From Piscicola geometra (Eukaryota > Annelida > Clitellata > Hirudinida > Piscicolidae): a DNA stretch of 64,000 nt. The stretch spans positions 9,558,445 to 9,622,444 of the forward strand of contig OX030956.1 in the NCBI GenBank assembly GCA_943735955.1. Direction: 5' to 3'. The position numbers were made by a program, and so were the translations under genes. Positions 12,699 through 23,999 of this stretch are shown here, piece by piece (position 1 is the stretch's first letter; every line of letters begins with the position of its first letter). The notes under the pieces were generated by a model. That model saw only the letters and a program-made list of their open reading frames with translations, made no database searches and was not told the origin of the DNA.

Positions 12699-13815
12699 TC
12701 AGAAGCCCTTGAGAGTAAGGAACTCTTGGATGGCCTCTGTGTGGATGCCCCTCACCCACACCTGTGTGCCAGGGTGTGCATAATGATACCATTATTACTG
12801 ATAATAATAACAAATAAAATAAATAATGATTATGAAAAAAGAATACGAAATTGTCTTAATGTACCTTGCAGCACACCTCATTCACCATGGTGTACACTTT
12901 CCCTTTTGTATGCAACTCGAGGTACGCCTTCAGGTCAGCATCAAACTGCTGCTTGGGATGGTGTTTTGCAATACAATACACCAAAGAATACTATTAAAAT
13001 AAGACTGAATTGCAGTTGTTTTATATGTGTACATTGTATTATTGTACAAAATGGGAGAAGTATTATGAAAGAATGTTAATGATTTGAAATAAATGACTTA
13101 ACCCACCCTGATGTCTCCCATCACCCTCTTCACCATCGTGAACTTCCTGTTGCCACCATTCAACACCTTTGAGAAGTTATTATATGCATTTTTAATTATG
13201 CATACAAGATAGAGTGATAGATGCTTTCCGTGAGCCAAACCTTAAAGTAGATGGGGAAGTTGTGAAACTTTGTGCGTCGAACTCTGTATAGCTCTTTTCC
13301 TGATGGTTCTGTATGATTTTGATGAGTAAATATTATTTTTATTAGTTATATTCAACAATGAAAATTCTAAAAGTAAAAAAAGTATATTTAAATAATTTAA
13401 TAAAATGAATAAGTCCAAAAATTCATTAAACAATGAAAGTGGTCTGACCTTTGGGTGGAAACCAGCCTGATGGCGTGGGATAAGATGGATGGATTGGTGG
13501 TGTAGGAACTGTAGCTGGTGGAAGGACGTTCAAAACTGCACTCCAATCATTTGGATCTTTAGATTCAATAAATGAAGTTCGTTTTGGTTCGGGAGGCTTT
13601 ATCACTTGTTCACCTCCTGGACTGTAGTCTATGTCGTATGGTTGTTTCTGTTGCGAAAAATATGAATGAAATGTATTATTAAATATTTAAAAAATTAAAG
13701 CAATTACCTCTTTGAGAAACTGATAAAATTTGAAGGCAGATGAATATCTCAGAAATTTGTTACTAGATGGAAGGGAATTTAAACAGCTTTTTAGTAAATG
13801 TAGTTTTGTATTCAT
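12699..13815 (-). CDS. MRPL49: Mitochondrial ribosomal protein mL49 (MRPL49), 6 exons, 194 aa
   Basis: Mitochondria-specific large-subunit ribosomal protein, a member of the MRPL49/IMG2 family. Exons in transcript order on the minus strand: 13708-13815, 13449-13647, 13241-13308, 13107-13166, 12865-12951, 12699-12761; all phases join. The protein opens MNTKLHLLKSCLNSLPS (transit-peptide-like). It then shows the family hallmark HPSYPTPSGWFPPK (human YPTPSGWQPP), RVRRTKFHNFPIYFK, GNRKFTMVKRVMGDI and VRGIHTEAIQEFLTLKGF at the very end, matching the human C-terminus ending in LLEKGF. It is slightly longer than human (166 aa), mainly through the N-terminal part. It is arranged tail to tail with MRPS5. 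Confidence 0.93.
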
Positions 13816-14756
13816 CTTATTATTTATTTTTTAAATTTATTGTTTGAATAAAGATTTTCAAAGACAGCGATTAACTTTTTTTCAATATTATTCTTACAAT
13901 GTTATTAAAATAAAGTCGATAATATATGAATTTTACAAAGACCCGAATAAGTTTATTATAAATTATAAGTTATATACAACTGCGGTAAGTCATCATCCTC
14001 ATCATCGTGCCCGTGACTGAGTTAGTCGTTGGGGGGAAAATAAGAAAGAATGCTGATGACTCCTAATAGGAGTCCTATATTTATACAATTTTTACTGACT
14101 CTTCTCTTGACCTTGCTGTTAATAAAATTACTCTCTGTCCAGGGGCGGCGATCTGCGGAAAATCTTAGAGGGGTCCTTCCCAGGGTTGGAATCAAAGAAC
14201 CGGTATCGGCCAATACAGTACCAGCGATACTATTTAGTATTGTTTGCTTTATTGCTAATTCTTTTTGTATCAACTATTAATATTTGTATCGCCAAACATT
14301 TAAAAAAAGCTTGATATTCGATAAAAATACTTTTCTATTGCCACTTTAAGCGAATTGAAGAAAATAAATAGCGATTTTAAGACCTTTTATTATTATTCAT
14401 CTATATAAATTAAATTTAAATTAAATTGAATTCATAAACTAGCCATCAACTCTACCAATAGCAAAACCACCACTCTGAAAATATAGGCACGGTCCACGAA
14501 TTTGAAGAAAAATTTAACTTTCTTTTAAAGTTTTTAGCGATTTAATAGAAAAAATAATTAGGTTTTGCATTGCGTACTTATAGATTCAATTAATGTTATT
14601 CTTATATTCTTTCATTCATTTACTTTATATAATATATATATTTTTTCCCCATTATTTTATGAGCGAATAAAGAAAACGTTCCACAAATCCTTTTATTATT
14701 TGTACAAATCTATTTATTAGTTCTTTTTATAAAAAAATTAATTTGCACAGATTTAC
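13816..14756. other. Intergenic stretch
   Basis: AT-rich sequence without recognisable coding content. A GC-rich patch at 14138-14180 (starting CAGGGGCGGCG) resembles the end of a hAT-type element, but I find no matching partner end and do not call one. Confidence 0.45.
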
Positions 14757-14764
14757 ATCCATAT
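14757..14764 (+). repeat. Left target-site duplication of hAT A
   Basis: ATCCATAT, identical to 22961-22968 on the other side of the element. Confidence 0.9.
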
Positions 14765-14774
14765 TAGAGGTCGG

Positions 14775-14960
14775 ACCGGGTACCTGCGGGACTCCCGCGG
14801 GAACGGGAATGAAAATTAATTTCGAGACGGGAAAAGTCGGGAGCCGGGAATAGGTTTTCGGGACGGAAACGGGAATCAACATTCAAATCTGGAACGGGAA
14901 AAGACGGGAACGGGAATCAACTTTTCAATCGGGAACGGGAGAAACGGGAATAAAAGTTAT
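14775..14960 (+). repeat. GGGACGGG-type subterminal repeat array of hAT A (left)
   Basis: Irregular repeats of the motif CGGGAACGGGAA/GGGACGGG fill the left subterminal region. The matching arrays lie at 22020-22215 and 20890-21035 (hAT B, reversed) and at 22795-22935 (right end of hAT A). They are candidates for transposase binding sites. Confidence 0.75.
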
Positions 14961-15526
14961 TGGGATTGGATTCTTTAACAATGACTTTTCAGCAAACTTC
15001 TAAGTATAGAAATCTCTATTTCATAGATACTTCGTACTTAAAATAAATATTAAATGCAATAGAAATGTATAACAAAGCCACCATTGCCAATGTCAAAATC
15101 TCCACCACTACATTTGAAGTTGTTATGGCGAGTCCAAATATTAGGGAGATTAGAACAAATGGGTGATGATGAAAACTTGTCAGATGAAATCCAAATGGTC
15201 AGTTATATTATTTTTATTTTATAAATTAATAGTTTGAATTTGAATGATTAGTTTCCAAATGATTGCTCAGTTGATCATTTTGACAAAAAAAGATTCCCAT
15301 TGATCTTATTCATATTGCAGCTTGTCTCTTGCATCCCCAGTATGAAAGAAAAAGTTTGGGATAGAAAAAAAATAAATACCAAGACTTTAATTAGAGAAAA
15401 CTTAATTATATTTTGTACAGCCAGACCAAGCTGCAGTGCCGTTCAGGAAAAAAAAGATGTTTAATTAGACCTATTATGTTTGTTTTTATAACGTAAAAAT
15501 TAGAATAAAATTATTATAGGGGGAAG

Positions 15527-15560
15527 GCGTACACAGTCGATCAGCGTACACAGTCGATCT
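15527..15560 (+). repeat. Subterminal direct repeats of the pogo-like element (left)
   Basis: CGTACACAGTCGATC occurs twice in a row at the left end. Related copies (GATCGACTGGGTAC, GATCGACTGTGTAC, GTACCCAGTCGATC) lie at 20644-20701 and 20862-20876 at the right end. Such paired motifs are typical transposase binding sites; that role is inferred. Confidence 0.7.
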
Positions 15561-16160
15561 TTGCGTTTTTTATCGAAGGCATTTTTATTTTTTCAAATAT
15601 GATGTGTCACCTGGATGACATTATAGGTGACCTCATTATATATCGTAGTTTTGACATAATCTTATTGCGGATAAAAAAATAAGGGTATTTATCAATTTCA
15701 AGTGCTAAAAAGTAAATATTTTACATCATCTAACGAACCACCCTGTGCATAAAGTAAGCACAATTGAAAAGTCATATTTTGCATTATTGATATATTATTC
15801 TATATTTTATTGTGTGTATCTATTATATTTCTTGTTTAAAAATAATCATGAAAGTTATAGCCATTATACCAATCATAGGCATAGGCGCACACAATCGATC
15901 ATCGTATGTTCGTACTCAGTGGATCATTGATAGCTTTCTTATCAAGTAATTTTTTAAAATTATAATACAACTATTTTTTCAAGCTTTTTGCAGCTGGTAT
16001 TTGTTAAATAAAAATCCTTTGTGAAAAAATTTAATTTACTTGTGCAGCACTTCTTAATAAAATATTTGTTTAATATCGTTTTTGAATAGTTCTCGTAGTT
16101 GGTTTTTACAAGTTTCTGGTTAATCTTTTGAGTCATATAATTCATTTTCATTCATTTTAA

Positions 16161-16793
16161 ATGGGTAAAAAAGTAGCTATTGAAAGAAAAAAAGGGAAAG
16201 TCTTATCAGAATCTATGAAACAGGCTGTCGCAACTGTTCTGAACAATATAAACACAATTAGAGGAGCATCTAAACTCTCCAGAGCGACAAGTTTCAACCA
16301 ACATAATGTGCTACAGTTTTATAATAACTTAGATTCTGTTTATAAACGCTACAACTTTGAACCCTAAGACATATACAACTGTGATGAGATGGGGGGTACG
16401 ACAGTACAAAAAAAAACAAATGTAAGAGTGATAGCGGCCAAAGCGAATCGTCAGGTTGAGCGGGTTACGACAGCAGAAAGAGGACAGATTGTTACAGTGT
16501 GCTGCACGACCAATGTCGTTGGAAACACTGTTCCACCTTTTATAGTCTTCCCCAGAGTCCACTTCAAAGACAGAATGATCAAGGACGCCCCACCAGGAAC
16601 AAGTGGAGCCGCTAGACCTAGTGGCTGGATGACAGCTGAAGTGTTTATGAAATTTCTGGCCCACTTTGCAAAACATTTCAAGTGTTCAACTGAAAAACCT
16701 GTATTGTTAATATTGGATAACCATGACAGCCACATATCACTTGAAACATTTATAAAAAACTTTCATTTATCAGTTGCTGAAAATATTTGTTGA
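16161..16793 (+). pseudogene. pogo-like DDE transposase remnant
   Basis: The frame starts MGKKVAIERKKGKVLSESMK, reads ATSFNQHNVLQFYNNLDSVY and hits a TAA (16365-16367). It then continues in the same frame as DIYNCDEMGGTTVQKK (16368 onward), with the first catalytic Asp in NCDE. GQIVTVCCTTN, PSGWMTAEVFMKFL and LLILDNHDSHIS (second catalytic Asp) follow, ending at SVAENIC. The family's third acidic residue and C-terminus are missing. The N-terminal DNA-binding part is also shortened. This is the Tigger/jerky-type DDE_1 family, inactive through a nonsense codon and truncation. Confidence 0.85.
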
Positions 16794-16898
16794 ACTATAA
16801 CTTGAAACATCTATATTTTTTCATTTTTTCATTTATAACATGAGAATAAATGTTGAAAAACTTGTGTCTAGATGAGAAAGTTTCCTAGAAAAAGTTAC

Positions 16899-19800
16899 AA
16901 CGACGACGAATATTATTAACGTGGCGTAAACCCGGACGGGCTTCAAGACCACTTGGTTATGGAAAATTTGATAATAATATTAATGATAGATGAATAAATG
17001 GAAAGTATAGGAGAAGTAAGGTATTGAAATTTAACAATGAAATCATTTTTATATATATACATACATATACATATACAAATAAACACATATATACATATAT
17101 ATACACATATATATATACATATATATACACATATATATATACATATATATACATATATATTTATTTATTTATTTTTATTTTTTTTTAAATAGAAAAAATA
17201 TTTTTTTTTTAAATGATTGAAACTTAAATGATAATAACAATAAATTTAAGAAAAAAAAGTAAATATCTATATTATATTATTATTATTATTTATTATTATT
17301 GTTATTTATTTTACAATTATTATTGACCATTTTTATAAATATAAAAAAAGAATGAAATTGGGAAGCAAGAAATTGATTAATGAAAAATGAGCAGTAAATT
17401 TGTAAGTTATTGTTATCGGTCGAACAAGTACGTTTTCAGGGAACGGCTAAATGTCGCGGTCGAGCTCGGGGATTTGAGTCTATTGGGAAGACTATTCCAA
17501 AGAGTCGGCGCTGCAACAAAAAAGCTTCTTGCACCTGCATACTTGAGTTTGTAGCTCTGTGGAACTACATCTCTTGACCTAGCAGACCTGAGTCTTTCCC
17601 TCTGGGGAAGACTTGCTCTCATGACAATGCTACCCGACAAATAATCTGGGCACTCATTAGACAGACACTTGTGCATTAACAAGATGTTTTTGTATTCAAT
17701 TCTATTTTCAACACGAAGCCAGTGAGAACAGGGCTGATGTGATCATACTTTCTAGCACCTGTTATGAGCCTAGCTGTGGTGTTGATTATAGACTGAATTT
17801 TCTGCAGCTGCTTCATTGGCAACCCAGTAAGAATGATATTGCCATAGTCAATTCGACTGAGAACCAAAGCAGAAGCCAATGTTCTCAGTGAGTCCTTGGT
17901 CAATAACCATCTTATGGATCGTATTTGGCGTAAAGAAGCAAAGCAGGTTTGAGTCATCTTGTTGATGTGTGTCGTCATGGTGAGGTCTTTGTCGAAATAG
18001 ACTCCTAGGTTTCTGACACTATCGGAAGGAATTATCTCGTTCTGACAAATGCGAACTGGATCTTTGGGAGTGTGAGTAGAGTTTCGACGGGATGAGAGCC
18101 AGATAACTTCAGTTTTGCTGGAATTAAGTTTCAGTTGATTGGCACTCATCCAAGCAGCAATTTCATCAATGCATGATGACACCCTTGCTTGCAGGTCAGC
18201 CTGATGACCTTTAATGCAATGACCGTAAATCTGGGTGTCATCAGCGTACTGATGAAAAGCGAGCTCATGTCTAGCTGCAATTCTTTCCAAATCTCCAGTG
18301 TACAAAGAGAACAGTAAAGGACCAAGAACTGAACCTTGGGGGACTCCTACAGCGGAAACCGACATTGTCGATTTTGTCCCACTACAGCGGATGTCAAAAC
18401 ATCTGTCATTTAAGTAGTCTCTAAACCATTCTAACGCAGAGTCTGAGAAACCATAGGAGATGTGCAGTCTTCGGAGCAGTGTTGCGTGATCTACCAGATC
18501 GAAAGCTGCCGATAGATCAAGCAAAACTAACAATGTAAGCTTACCGTCATCTGCTGCCCTAACGATGTCTGAAAAGACTTTGGTTATGGCAGTTTCTGTC
18601 GAATGATGACCACGGTAGGCTGACTGCAAGGGAGGGAAAAGGTGAAATTCTGCGAGGTAGTTGACTACTCTGTGGAGAGCTAATCTTTCCATGAGTTTGG
18701 ACAACACCCTCAAGTTTGAAATAGGCCTGTACGACGAAGTTTCAGTGAGTTCATGACTCGGCTTCTTAAGCAGTGGCGTGATGTAGGCCGACTTGAAAGA
18801 CTTCGGAACCCTGCCTGCCGAAAAAGACCTGTTGAATAAGCTCACTAAAAAAGGAGCAATTATTCCAGATATCTCCTTCAACAGCCATGTAGGAACCGGG
18901 TCATTCGAGCACTGCTTATTCGGAAGCCCTTGAATAGCCCTAACTACTTCTTCTTCGTCGACTATGCTGAACCCATTCAAACTGAGCCCGTGCTCGCAGA
19001 ATGAAAATGTTGGGTCATCTTGGGCATTGATTGACCTTCTCGCCGACGCAACTTTCTCTGTGAGGTGTGCGTGATAGTCATCAGCACTGATGCCTGAGAC
19101 TGACGGCGTCTTACTTCTGCCCGCGATGCTATTGATGAGTTTCCAGGTGTCAGCTGGCTTCCCTTTGGACTGAGAGAGCTTCAAGTTCCAGAACTGCTCT
19201 CGCTTGCGTCTGCACAGACTCTTGTAAACTTTCAACTGCTTGACCCAGGCAGTACGTGCTTGCTCATTTTTTGATTTACTGTAGCTTCTCTCGAGACTTC
19301 TCTTAAGGCGTTTAGAGGCGCGACACTCATGGTCAAACCAAGGGTCCGAAGGCCTCTGGTGCACTCTAACAGTCTTAAGAAGAATCAACTTATCGAGAAT
19401 GCTAATCAAAGTGGAGCTGTAGAGGTCAGCAGCTGAATCTACATCAAGGTCAGTGCTAGAAGAGAGTGGAGACAATCCAACCTGTTGAGCAAACTCTGTT
19501 CTATTCAAGAGTTTCCAGCGTCTACTAGAAGTTATTTTGTACACAGGAGGAGGCTTGGCCAGTTGACACTTCCAGACCAACAGTTTGTGGTCAGAGAAGC
19601 CTACCTCAATGCAGTCAACATCAAGACTCTTTCTCGAGGCAACAACATCAAGCCACCCTCCCTGACTATGGGTTGGGTGGTTGACTGATGACTGGAAACC
19701 ATGAGAGCTCAGGATATTCTGAAACGTCTGAGTATCGTTATCACTTGGATTTTCAAGGTGGGAGTTTAAATCTCCCAGGATTAATACTTCTTCACTGTAT

Positions 19801-20524
19801 GTGGCCAAGGTGCTCATGATTTCATTGAAATCCTTGAAGAACACGCTAGAAGCATAACCTGTTCGATAAACAACTAAACCAATGACTGCCCTTGAACCAG
19901 AAGTGATTCTGACACAAAGATGCTCAAGAGTTGAGGACTGAACTTCTGTGTCCAATGGTGCAACCTGGAATCCAGAGTCAGCCACGACTGCAACTCCCCC
20001 GTGGTTTGTATGCAGCGTGTTTACTGTATTGGAGAGTCTAGGCCTTGATCTTTCGACCACTACCAAGCCCTCTTGCCGCAGTCGGCTGATACAGACTGAC
20101 TCAGGATCATGCCAAGTTTCAACCAGAAACAGTCCATCTATCTTGTACTCTTTCATGGTCTCCAAAACATCATCCACCTTATTGTGGAGAGACCTAGTGT
20201 TGAGTAGGCCCAGCACGACTGAAGGCCCACTCTTCTGACATTTGTGCCGATCAACTTTCTCATGGACAACTGGCTCATGGCTTCTAAGAGCGTGCCGGCT
20301 TTGGCGTTCCTTTACAAGTTTTCCGCCTCGTCTGCCACGATAATGCCAATGCTGGCGGTGCCTTGCCAATCCTAGTCTGTTGATGGTCGCTCTAGCCTCT
20401 GCACTAAGCTCCCCATTATTAATATTATTAAATTGTAAAAAGAATTCTTTTGAATAAATTTGCATAGAATAGAACAATAATAATAATAATAATAAAATAG
20501 TTTGGAGACTAAAATATCAGTGTT
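16899..20524 (-). mobile_element. Non-LTR retrotransposon (CR1/L2-like), copy 1
   Basis: A full-length LINE on the minus strand, near-identical to copy 2 at 47339-50965. The shared 5' end is CACTGATATTTTAGTCTCC and the shared 3' end ACGTTAATAATATTCGTCG, followed here by a short CGT-rich tail. Its 3' UTR contains an (ATATAC)n-like microsatellite at 17050-17160. It is inserted into the pogo-like element, after its transposase remnant. Confidence 0.9.
17413..20477 (-). pseudogene. LINE copy 1 endonuclease/reverse transcriptase, frameshifted
   Basis: The frame runs 933 codons from 20477 and is knocked out by a 10-bp deletion near 17718, where copy 2 has AAGGAGCTTC. The rest of the C-terminus continues in another frame at 17413-17682. 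The endonuclease motif reads GDLNSHLEN where copy 2 has GDFNFHLEN, so a conserved Phe next to the catalytic Asn is changed. RT motifs GVPQGSVLGPLLFSLY and YADDTQIYG are intact. Two independent defects make this copy unlikely to be active. Confidence 0.92.
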
Positions 20525-20876
20525 GAATGTTAAAAGTTTTCTAAATCAGTATTCAATTGTAATAATTTATTTGAGTATTTAATTTCCTAATAATACTTAA
20601 TTTAATGCTTGGAAAACTTAAAATTGTGGCACTTGTGGTAATGATCGACTGGGTACGTCTATGTGATCGACTGTGTACACCGGTCGTACCCAGTCGATCA
20701 TTTTCGGGAGTCTACTTTGAACTACATTTGACTCAAAACCATTTCAACTAGATAAATGAATTAAGTAGAAAATGAAGTCTTAATGATGAATTTATAAAAT
20801 CAATATTTTATTAAAATTTTATCTTTTAACATTATTGAGTTATAAACATTTTTGTAAAAAGTGATCGACTGTGTAC

Positions 20877-22223
20877 TAGAGTTCGGACATGGACGATTTT
20901 TCATTCCCGGTCCCGTCCCGTTTCCGAAATTTGTTTTCCCGTCCCGTTCCCGATGGGACATCAGAATTTTGATTCCCGTCCCGTCCCGTTCCTGAAATTT
21001 TTTTTCCCGTCCCGTCCCGTTCCCGATGGGACATCAGTTAGTCATTGTTTTTGAGTAATTCAATCAAGTCTTTATTGCTTTTCACACGGGTTAAACCGTT
21101 AAGAGTTTCAGCTTTCAAATGAGATGATTTTGGGTCTGAAGTTAAACGACCACATATTGAAAAATTCCGTTTACAGCGAATATAACTTGCAGATATACTA
21201 AACAAAATTTTGGCTACTTCTTGTAGTATTTTAAAATTGCTCATTTTATTCCAATAAAATAAAACATCTTTATATTTTTCAATTTTTTTGGGACGTAATA
21301 GTGAATATTTGTACAATTCATCCTCTTCTGAATTTTTTTCTTCGTTCATTATTATTTATTCTTCAATAATGTTAGAAATATGTTTTTGACAACATTCTTA
21401 TTCTCCACAACTGCAAATATAAAATCATTCGTATAATTTGATAGTATAATAATTTTATTATAATTTTTACGTTCTAAAAACAAACATAATAGGTCTAAAT
21501 AACCAACATTTGTTTTTTTTCTCAACGGCACTGCAGCTTGGTCTGGCTGTACAAAATAGAATTAAATTTTCTCTAATGAAAGTCTTGGTATTTATTTCTT
21601 TTCTATCCCAAACTTTTTTCCTATTATTCTTTCATACTGGGGATGCAACAGACATGCTGTCATATGAATAAGATCAATGGCATCTTTTCTTTTGTCGAAA
21701 TGATTAACTGAGCAATCATTTGGAAATTAATCATTCAAATTCAAAGTATTAATTTATAAAATTAAAATAATATAACTGATCATTTTGATTTCATCTGAAA
21801 AGTTTTCATCATCACCCATTTGTTCTAATCTCCTTAATCTTTGGACTCGCCATAATAACTTCAAATGTAATGTTGGAGATTTCGACATTGGCAATGGTGG
21901 CTTCGTTATAAATTTCTATTGCATTTAATACCTATTTTAAGTACGGAGTATCGATAAAATAAAGATTTCCACACTTAGAAGTTTGCTGAAAAACCATTGT
22001 TAAAGAATCCAATCCCAATAACTGCTATTCCCGTTTTTCCCGTTCCCGATTTAAAAGTTGATTCCTGTTCCCGTCTTTTCCCGTTCCCGATTTGAATGTT
22101 GATTCCCGTTCCCGTCCCGAAAACCTATTCCCGTCCCGAAATTAATTTTCATTCCCGTTCCCGCTGGAGTCCCGTGGGTACCCGCGGGTACCCGGTCAGA
22201 TCGGGTACCCGGTCCGACCTCTA
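20877..22223 (-). mobile_element. hAT transposon B, inserted in the pogo end
   Basis: A second copy of the hAT A family, in reverse orientation, about 1.35 kb. Its ends are TAGAGTTCGGACATGGACGA at 20877 and GGTCCGACCTCTA ending at 22223. The 8-bp target duplication is CTGTGTAC (20869-20876) against CTATGTAC (22224-22231), one mismatch. The target lies in the right terminal repeat of the pogo-like element, so this is one of the youngest events in the nest. Confidence 0.88.
21038..21349 (-). pseudogene. hAT transposase C-terminal fragment (copy B)
   Basis: 103 codons ending ...LIELLKNND contain the hAT dimerisation motif ILQEVAKILFSISASYIRCK and RNFSICGRL, the counterpart of the usual SxxxERxFS signature. 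The N-terminal zinc finger and catalytic core are absent. It is homologous to 22244-22564. Confidence 0.8.
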
Positions 22224-22243
22224 CTATGTACGCCTTCCCCCTA

Positions 22244-22564
22244 CTATCAAATTATACGAATGATTTTACATTTACAGTTGTGGAGAATAAGAATGTTGTC
22301 AAAAAACATATTTCTAACATTATTGAAGAATTAATAATAATCAACGAAGAAAAAAATTCAGAAGAAGATGAATTGTACAAATATTCACAATTACGTCCCA
22401 AAAAATTTGATGATTATAAAGATATCTTATTTTATTGGAGTAAAATGAGCAATTTTCCAATACTACAAGAAGTAGCCAAAATTTTGTTTAGTATATCTGC
22501 AAGTTATATTCCCTGTGAACGGAATTTTTCAATATGTGGTCGTTTAACTTTAGACCCTAATTAG
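22244..22564 (+). pseudogene. hAT transposase C-terminal fragment (copy A)
   Basis: The same C-terminal segment as in copy B (ILQEVAKILFSISASYIPCE, RNFSICGRL) on the plus strand in hAT A, ending at a stop at 22562-22564 where copy B continues. It lies directly after the right TA of the pogo-like insertion. The Met upstream at 22226 belongs to the pogo end, not to this gene. Confidence 0.8.
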
Positions 22565-22960
22565 GAAGCTGAAACTCTTAACGGTTTAACCCGTGTGAAA
22601 AGACTTGATTGAATTAATCAAAAACAATGACTAACTTCAATACTTTCATTTAAATAAATATTTGAAACTTAATTCGTGTTTTTTTATTTTATCAAAAGAA
22701 ATATTCTCTGACTTCCAAAAAATAAATTTTAATACATTTTAGGACTAGCAAGTTTAGGACTAGTGAAAACGGCAGCGAAAATGAAAATATAAAAAAATAT
22801 TTCGGGAACGGGTCGGGACTGGGAATCGAGTTGCGGGAACGAGACGGGATGGGACGGGAACCAAAATTCTGATGTCCCATCGGGAACGGGACGGGACGGG
22901 AAAAAAAATTCGGGAACGGGACGGGACCGGGAATGAATAATCGTTCATGTCCGACCTCTA

Positions 22961-22968
22961 ATCCATAT
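22961..22968 (+). repeat. Right target-site duplication of hAT A
   Basis: ATCCATAT, identical to 14757-14764. Confidence 0.9.
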
Positions 22969-23290
22969 GACTATGTCCCAATAAAATAGTGAAATTCCTT
23001 TTAATAGTGTCAAATGTAATAATAAATGAATAATAATTAAATGTCCGGACAATCTGGTTTTTTTACAGTCATCATATTATATAAGTATATATAAATGTCA
23101 AGTCACTAAAAATTAGAATATCAATATAACATAAATTTATAGCATAACTAACTAAGTAGACCAGGAATAAATCTGTAATCATTTTGTTGATGAAACTCTA
23201 CCGATAAATATACAATTTATTGCGTTAGCCAATCCAACAGTCAGATAAATATACACTCTGGGTCAAAAAAAACATGCCGCTATATATTTG
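22969..23290. other. AT-rich spacer
   Basis: No gene or named repeat seen. Confidence 0.5.
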
Positions 23291-23365
23291 TATATAACCT
23301 TTCTGCAGTACATGACGTTGTTGGACACACAAGCATCAACCTGATTAATCTTTCAACCTAAGGAA
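23290..23365 (-). pseudogene. Short relic of a hAT transposase C-terminus
   Basis: On the minus strand this reads LIRLMLVCPTTSCTAER, the same text as the plus-strand relic at 28836-28900. It is a small inverted copy of that hAT family, with no intact element around it. Confidence 0.65.
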
Positions 23366-23990
23366 ACAGATCTGACTTCCGGGATCATAGATTGCATTAT
23401 TTTTTGCGTTTGTGCTAAAGTTCATTCTGGTCTTTGAACATTAAATAAATTATATAAAAAATCTTTGACTTATAAAACCCCGAAACAACTTCAAGAGAAG
23501 CCGTAAAGTACGCAATTGTTTATCAATAAAAAATTATTTTTAAAAGGTTGAAATTAATATTTTTAGTGATACATTGCATTAGCACATTCAACGCCGCTAC
23601 CCGAACTTACTTTTGCACATGAATTTTAAATTTAGACTTGCATAATTTGATTATAATAAATAAATAAAAACCGCTTTATAAGTATTTTTGAAGCGAAATA
23701 TATGGCTTGCTATTGGTTTTTCAACGATTGCTAGTAATTTTTTAAATATTTTATTAATTTTTAAATATTTTTTTATAGTCTTTATTGATCACGGTTTGAC
23801 AGACGCAGGCCATGTTACATGTTGCATAAGATACAAGATAATAGTAGATAATTATAGGATACTGATGCTAATGATAATGGTTTGAAAAAATACTACAAGA
23901 CAAAGGATATGGTGAATTTGGTAATAATTAAGTAGATAAATAAATAATAAGAATCAGAGATGATAATATAAATGTAAATGTAAATTATAG
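23366..23990. other. AT-rich spacer with a SINE scrap
   Basis: No gene seen. At 23800-23825 a stretch (GACGCAGGCCATGTTACA) repeats the 3' body of the SINE at 9483-9723 in inverted orientation. The rest is AT-rich. Confidence 0.5.
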
Positions 23991-23999
23991 AATGTGGTA

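Larger units (their letters stand above)
15519..22241 (+). mobile_element. pogo/Tigger-like transposon inserted in hAT A
   Basis: The left end GGGGGAAGGCGTACACAG (15519) pairs with the right end CTATGTACGCCTTCCCCC (22224-22241), flanked by TA on both sides (15517-15518, 22242-22243), the usual Tc1/mariner/pogo target. The empty-site sequence is supplied by hAT B, whose uninterrupted copy reads straight across the TA. Inside are a broken DDE transposase (16161-16793), a LINE (about 16899-20524) and hAT B (20877-22223). Without the insertions the element is about 1.7 kb. Confidence 0.88.
14765..22960 (+). mobile_element. hAT transposon A (outermost element of a nest)
   Basis: Terminal inverted repeats start TAGAGGTCGGAC at 14765 and end GTCCGACCTCTA at 22960. 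They are flanked by a perfect 8-bp target duplication ATCCATAT (14757-14764 and 22961-22968), the size expected for hAT elements. Both ends carry arrays of GGGACGGG-like motifs. A pogo-like element (15519-22241) interrupts it; without that, the element is about 1.47 kb and keeps only the C-terminal part of a hAT transposase. It is therefore a non-autonomous, internally deleted copy. Confidence 0.9.

Noticed and set aside
14138..14250. Possible hAT end starting CAGGGGCGGCG
   Set aside because: No matching inverted end or 8-bp duplication could be found nearby.
19485..20238. Antisense frames across the LINEs (also at 47624-48377)
   Set aside because: Shadows of the reverse-strand LINE ORF with no similarity of their own.
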